From IMG/VR virus record IMGVR_UViG_3300024520_000510, positions 1 through 23,214 of that record: 23,214 bases of DNA; one strand, written 5' to 3'. The translations under genes and the position numbers were made by a program. Shown here one piece after another: positions 22,175-23,214 of this stretch (the first letter of the stretch is position 1; each line of letters opens with the position of its first letter). The notes under the pieces were generated by a model. It did no database searches, had not been told where the DNA came from, and saw only the letters and a list, made by a program, of their open reading frames with translations. Source of the stretch: a virus.

Positions 22175-22228
22175 TCAAGCTGCGTTGACTATCAAATAAC
22201 GCTTAATCTGATATTCAACCTCCGACAA
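22175..22228 (-). pseudogene. Possible decayed gene start (TTG, MSEVEYQIKRYLIVNAA)
   Basis: The 21 bases at 22209-22229 are identical to those before the gene at 21793, but where that gene has ATG this copy has ATT, and the frame ends after 17 codons. It looks like a leader whose gene has been lost or replaced, or like a spare insertion boundary. The remaining sequence up to 22131 holds another minicistron. Confidence 0.3.
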
Positions 22229-22229
22229 A
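22209..22229 (-). repeat. Start-side repeat D, copy 2 (no gene attached)
   Basis: Identical to 21795-21815 but followed by ATT instead of ATG. It directly follows the stop of the gene at 22230-22454. Confidence 0.9.
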
Positions 22230-22454
22230 TTAGCTTTTTAGCTGTTCGACTTCTTTAAATACGGCCTCAAAAATAGAAGGGTTAACAGATTGATAGTTAA
22301 TATCCGCGCCCTTGTTTAACTCGCTGACCTGTTCAAGCATTAACACGCATGAGTCTGCACCGACAAGTGCAAATGTAGTTCCGACAGGCAAAAAATTAGG
22401 CTTATTGTCGATCCACTGACAGCTAAAAGGAATTGTGTTTGTATAAAGTTTCAT
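22230..22454 (-). CDS. Unknown 74-aa protein
   Basis: Not recognised. MKLYTNTIPFSCQWIDNKPNFLPVGTTFALVG, then DSCVLMLEQVSELNKGADI and a C-terminal helix (PSIFEAVFKEVEQLKS). Mixed alpha/beta with two Cys. SD TTGGAGG stands 6 bases upstream; the start overlaps the end of a 10-codon leader by ATGA. Confidence 0.6.
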   Translation of the reverse strand: MKLYTNTIPFSCQWIDNKPNFLPVGTTFALVGADSCVLMLEQVSELNKGADINYQSVNPSIFEAVFKEVEQLKS

Positions 22455-22483
22455 AAGCCCTCCAAGGCTGTGTTATTCGACAT
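22451..22483 (-). CDS. Possible 10-codon minicistron (MSNNTALEGL)
   Basis: Its ATG overlaps the upstream stop (TAATG) and its stop overlaps the next start (ATGA). It contains the SD TTGGAGG of the next gene. Sister of the leader before 22131. Confidence 0.32.
   Translation of the reverse strand: MSNNTALEGL
22452..22477 (-). repeat. Start-side repeat E, copy 2
   Basis: Partner of 22129-22154; supplies SD and ATG for the gene at 22454 and joins stop-side repeat B upstream. Confidence 0.9.
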
Positions 22484-22494
22484 TATTTAGATTC
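22478..22494 (-). repeat. Stop-side repeat B, copy 2
   Basis: Same TCTAAATAATGTCG element over the stop of the gene at 22483-22695, here joined to start-side repeat E instead of C. Confidence 0.8.
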
Positions 22495-22695
22495 AACCTC
22501 TTCCCAATAAACGCGCATAGCGAGCAATGCAGGAAAGCGGTCATACTTTAGCACCACACCGGCCGCGCGTTTTATGCTTGGCTTTAGCGTTGTGCGCTTG
22601 ATCTTTTTAGCTAGCGTTAGCACTTGCTCATCTGGGCTATCTGCCATATAAGCTGCTAGCGCCAGGTGTATCACTTCGCGCGCTACTTCTGCCAT
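22483..22695 (-). CDS. Unknown 70-aa helical basic protein
   Basis: MAEVAREVIHLALAAYMADSPDEQ, then VLTLAKKIKRTTLKPSIKRAAGVVLKYDRFPALLAMRVYWEEVESK. The protein is helical with a basic middle, so nucleic-acid contact is possible but unproven. SD GAGG lies 8 bases before the ATG. It overlaps the upstream gene by 13 bases. No family is recognised. Confidence 0.6.
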   Translation of the reverse strand: MAEVAREVIHLALAAYMADSPDEQVLTLAKKIKRTTLKPSIKRAAGVVLKYDRFPALLAMRVYWEEVESK

Positions 22696-22868
22696 GAGTG
22701 CGCCTCATCATACGCTGGCAGCTTTGTTATCTTGCCGCCCTGCTCTAAAAAGAACCGCACTTGGTGGTTAATGATCTCTTGGCGAAAGTTTGCCGCGTCT
22801 TTGTTGTAGTATGCCGCTTTGTCTTCGTCAGTTTCTTTTGTTAGTCTTAGCGGAATTCGGTTGCTCAT
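22683..22868 (-). CDS. Unknown 61-aa protein
   Basis: ATG 22868 is preferred: GGAG stands 8 bases upstream and the upstream 25-codon ORF ends there by ATGA. The protein (MSNRIPLRLTKETDEDKAAYYNKDAANFR..., ending LPAYDEAHSWQK) is charged and helical in the middle. The frame stays open to ATG 22952, which would add 28 residues, but that stretch overlaps the 25-codon ORF and lacks a good SD. The function is unknown. Confidence 0.58.
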   Translation of the reverse strand: MSNRIPLRLTKETDEDKAAYYNKDAANFRQEIINHQVRFFLEQGGKITKLPAYDEAHSWQK

Positions 22869-22942
22869 ACTAAACACTCCACGATCAAGTTTGCGAAAAT
22901 AAATATTGTCAGTGCTGCAAGTGCTTTTTGGTTGTCTGTCAT
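22865..22942 (-). CDS. 25-aa single-span membrane peptide (candidate)
   Basis: MTDNQKALAALTIFIFANLI plus five residues ending CLV: a polar head followed by a hydrophobic stretch (residues 7-25) long enough to span the membrane. It starts 2 bases after the upstream TAA and its stop overlaps the next ATG (ATGA). The SD is weak. Composition, not length, is the argument: a random frame rarely gives a clean head-plus-span. The role is unknown. Confidence 0.45.
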   Translation of the reverse strand: MTDNQKALAALTIFIFANLIVECLV

Positions 22943-22944
22943 TT

Positions 22945-23214
22945 TTACTCATGCCCCGTCTTGGTTGCTGGGTTTTGCTCGATTAGTTGCTTTAGCATCG
23001 GCTCCCATTGCGCCCAAAAATCAAGCGCTCGCTGCCCGTCCATTCCCTTTATGCGGTCGTTGTCGAACAGCCACCAATCGTTTATTAAATGTCGCTCGCA
23101 ACCTATTTGCAAATATTCGCTAGTGTAAGCAATCGGGTACACTTCAGAGACAAATAGCGTTTTTAGTTCTTTTGAATTACCGGCAACCCCGCGCAAGTTG
23201 GCCCCGCGCAAGTC
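22945..23214 (-). CDS. Pentapeptide-repeat protein, C-terminal part (5' end outside window)
   Basis: The frame is open to the right edge. The visible start DLRGANLRGV is two A(D/N)LxG pentapeptide units, so the missing N-terminal part is probably a repeat beta-helix. The C-terminal domain (GNSKELKTLFVSEVYPIAYTSEYLQIGCERHLINDWWLFDND, then GQRALDFWAQWEPMLKQLIEQN) is a phage-type tail domain I have seen attached to pentapeptide repeats, with Cys and His in IGCERH. The function is unknown; pentapeptide repeats can mimic DNA in other proteins. TTG 23211 lies inside a repeat unit and is not taken as the start. Confidence 0.75.
   Translation of the reverse strand, partial: DLRGANLRGVAGNSKELKTLFVSEVYPIAYTSEYLQIGCERHLINDWWLFDNDRIKGMDGQRALDFWAQWEPMLKQLIEQNPATKTGHE

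Noticed and set aside
21947-22258. 103-codon plus-strand frame
   Set aside because: Antisense to the 102-aa minus-strand gene and the repeated leader; no SD, while the minus gene has TTGGAGG and coupled neighbours.
21104-22494. CRISPR array or iterons
   Set aside because: Repeats are short, of several kinds, irregularly spaced and each tied to a gene start or stop; there are no equal-length spacers.

Overview
The window is the interior of a tailed double-stranded DNA phage (or prophage) with siphovirus-type architecture, read from the end of the terminase gene through the head, tail, lysis and tail-fibre genes into a dense cluster of very small genes. The head module is HK97-like (terminase, portal, U35-type protease, capsid with an N-terminal scaffold, gp6/gp10-type connectors). 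The tail has a tube protein, a frameshifted chaperone pair and a tape measure but no sheath gene, so it should be long and non-contractile. A lipobox lipoprotein, signal peptides and a zinc peptidoglycan peptidase point to a Gram-negative host, probably gammaproteobacterial; this is inference. No integrase, repressor, tRNA, transposase, CRISPR array or host gene is visible, so the lifestyle cannot be decided.

Layout, plus strand: terminase large subunit (5' end outside the window) - portal - prohead protease - major capsid protein - terminator-like hairpin - small protein - four connector/completion proteins - tail tube - chaperones G and G-T joined by a -1 slip on A AAA AAG - tape measure (647 aa) - repeat-stalked lectin-like fibre protein - 16-codon bridging ORF - distal-tail-like protein - 847-aa tail hub/tip protein ending in a polyglycine adhesin-like domain. 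The lysis region follows: M15 peptidase, holin-like protein, a membrane-anchored response-regulator receiver protein and a lipoprotein. Then come a DUF1353 protein, a secreted fibronectin-like protein, a 1249-aa tail fibre/spike protein, a small protein made of six exact 9-residue repeats, and a fibre-tail adaptor-like protein. Most junctions are ATGA, TAATG or TGATG overlaps, as in a tightly coupled late operon.

Layout, minus strand: from the right edge to 20,517 runs a convergent operon of small genes: a pentapeptide-repeat protein cut by the edge, a 25-aa membrane peptide, several 60-130 aa proteins of unknown function and three Cys-rich zinc-ribbon-like proteins, one of them 53 aa long. 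It ends one base from the end of the late operon.

Two things stand out. First, a membrane-tethered receiver domain with all phosphorylation-site residues intact lies, translationally coupled, inside the lysis cassette. Second, the small-gene cluster is assembled from short repeated boundary sequences: two kinds of stop-side repeat and three kinds of start-side repeat, recombined in different pairings. Several of them form 3- to 19-codon minicistrons carrying the ribosome-binding site of the next gene. This resembles a modular gene-shuffling region.
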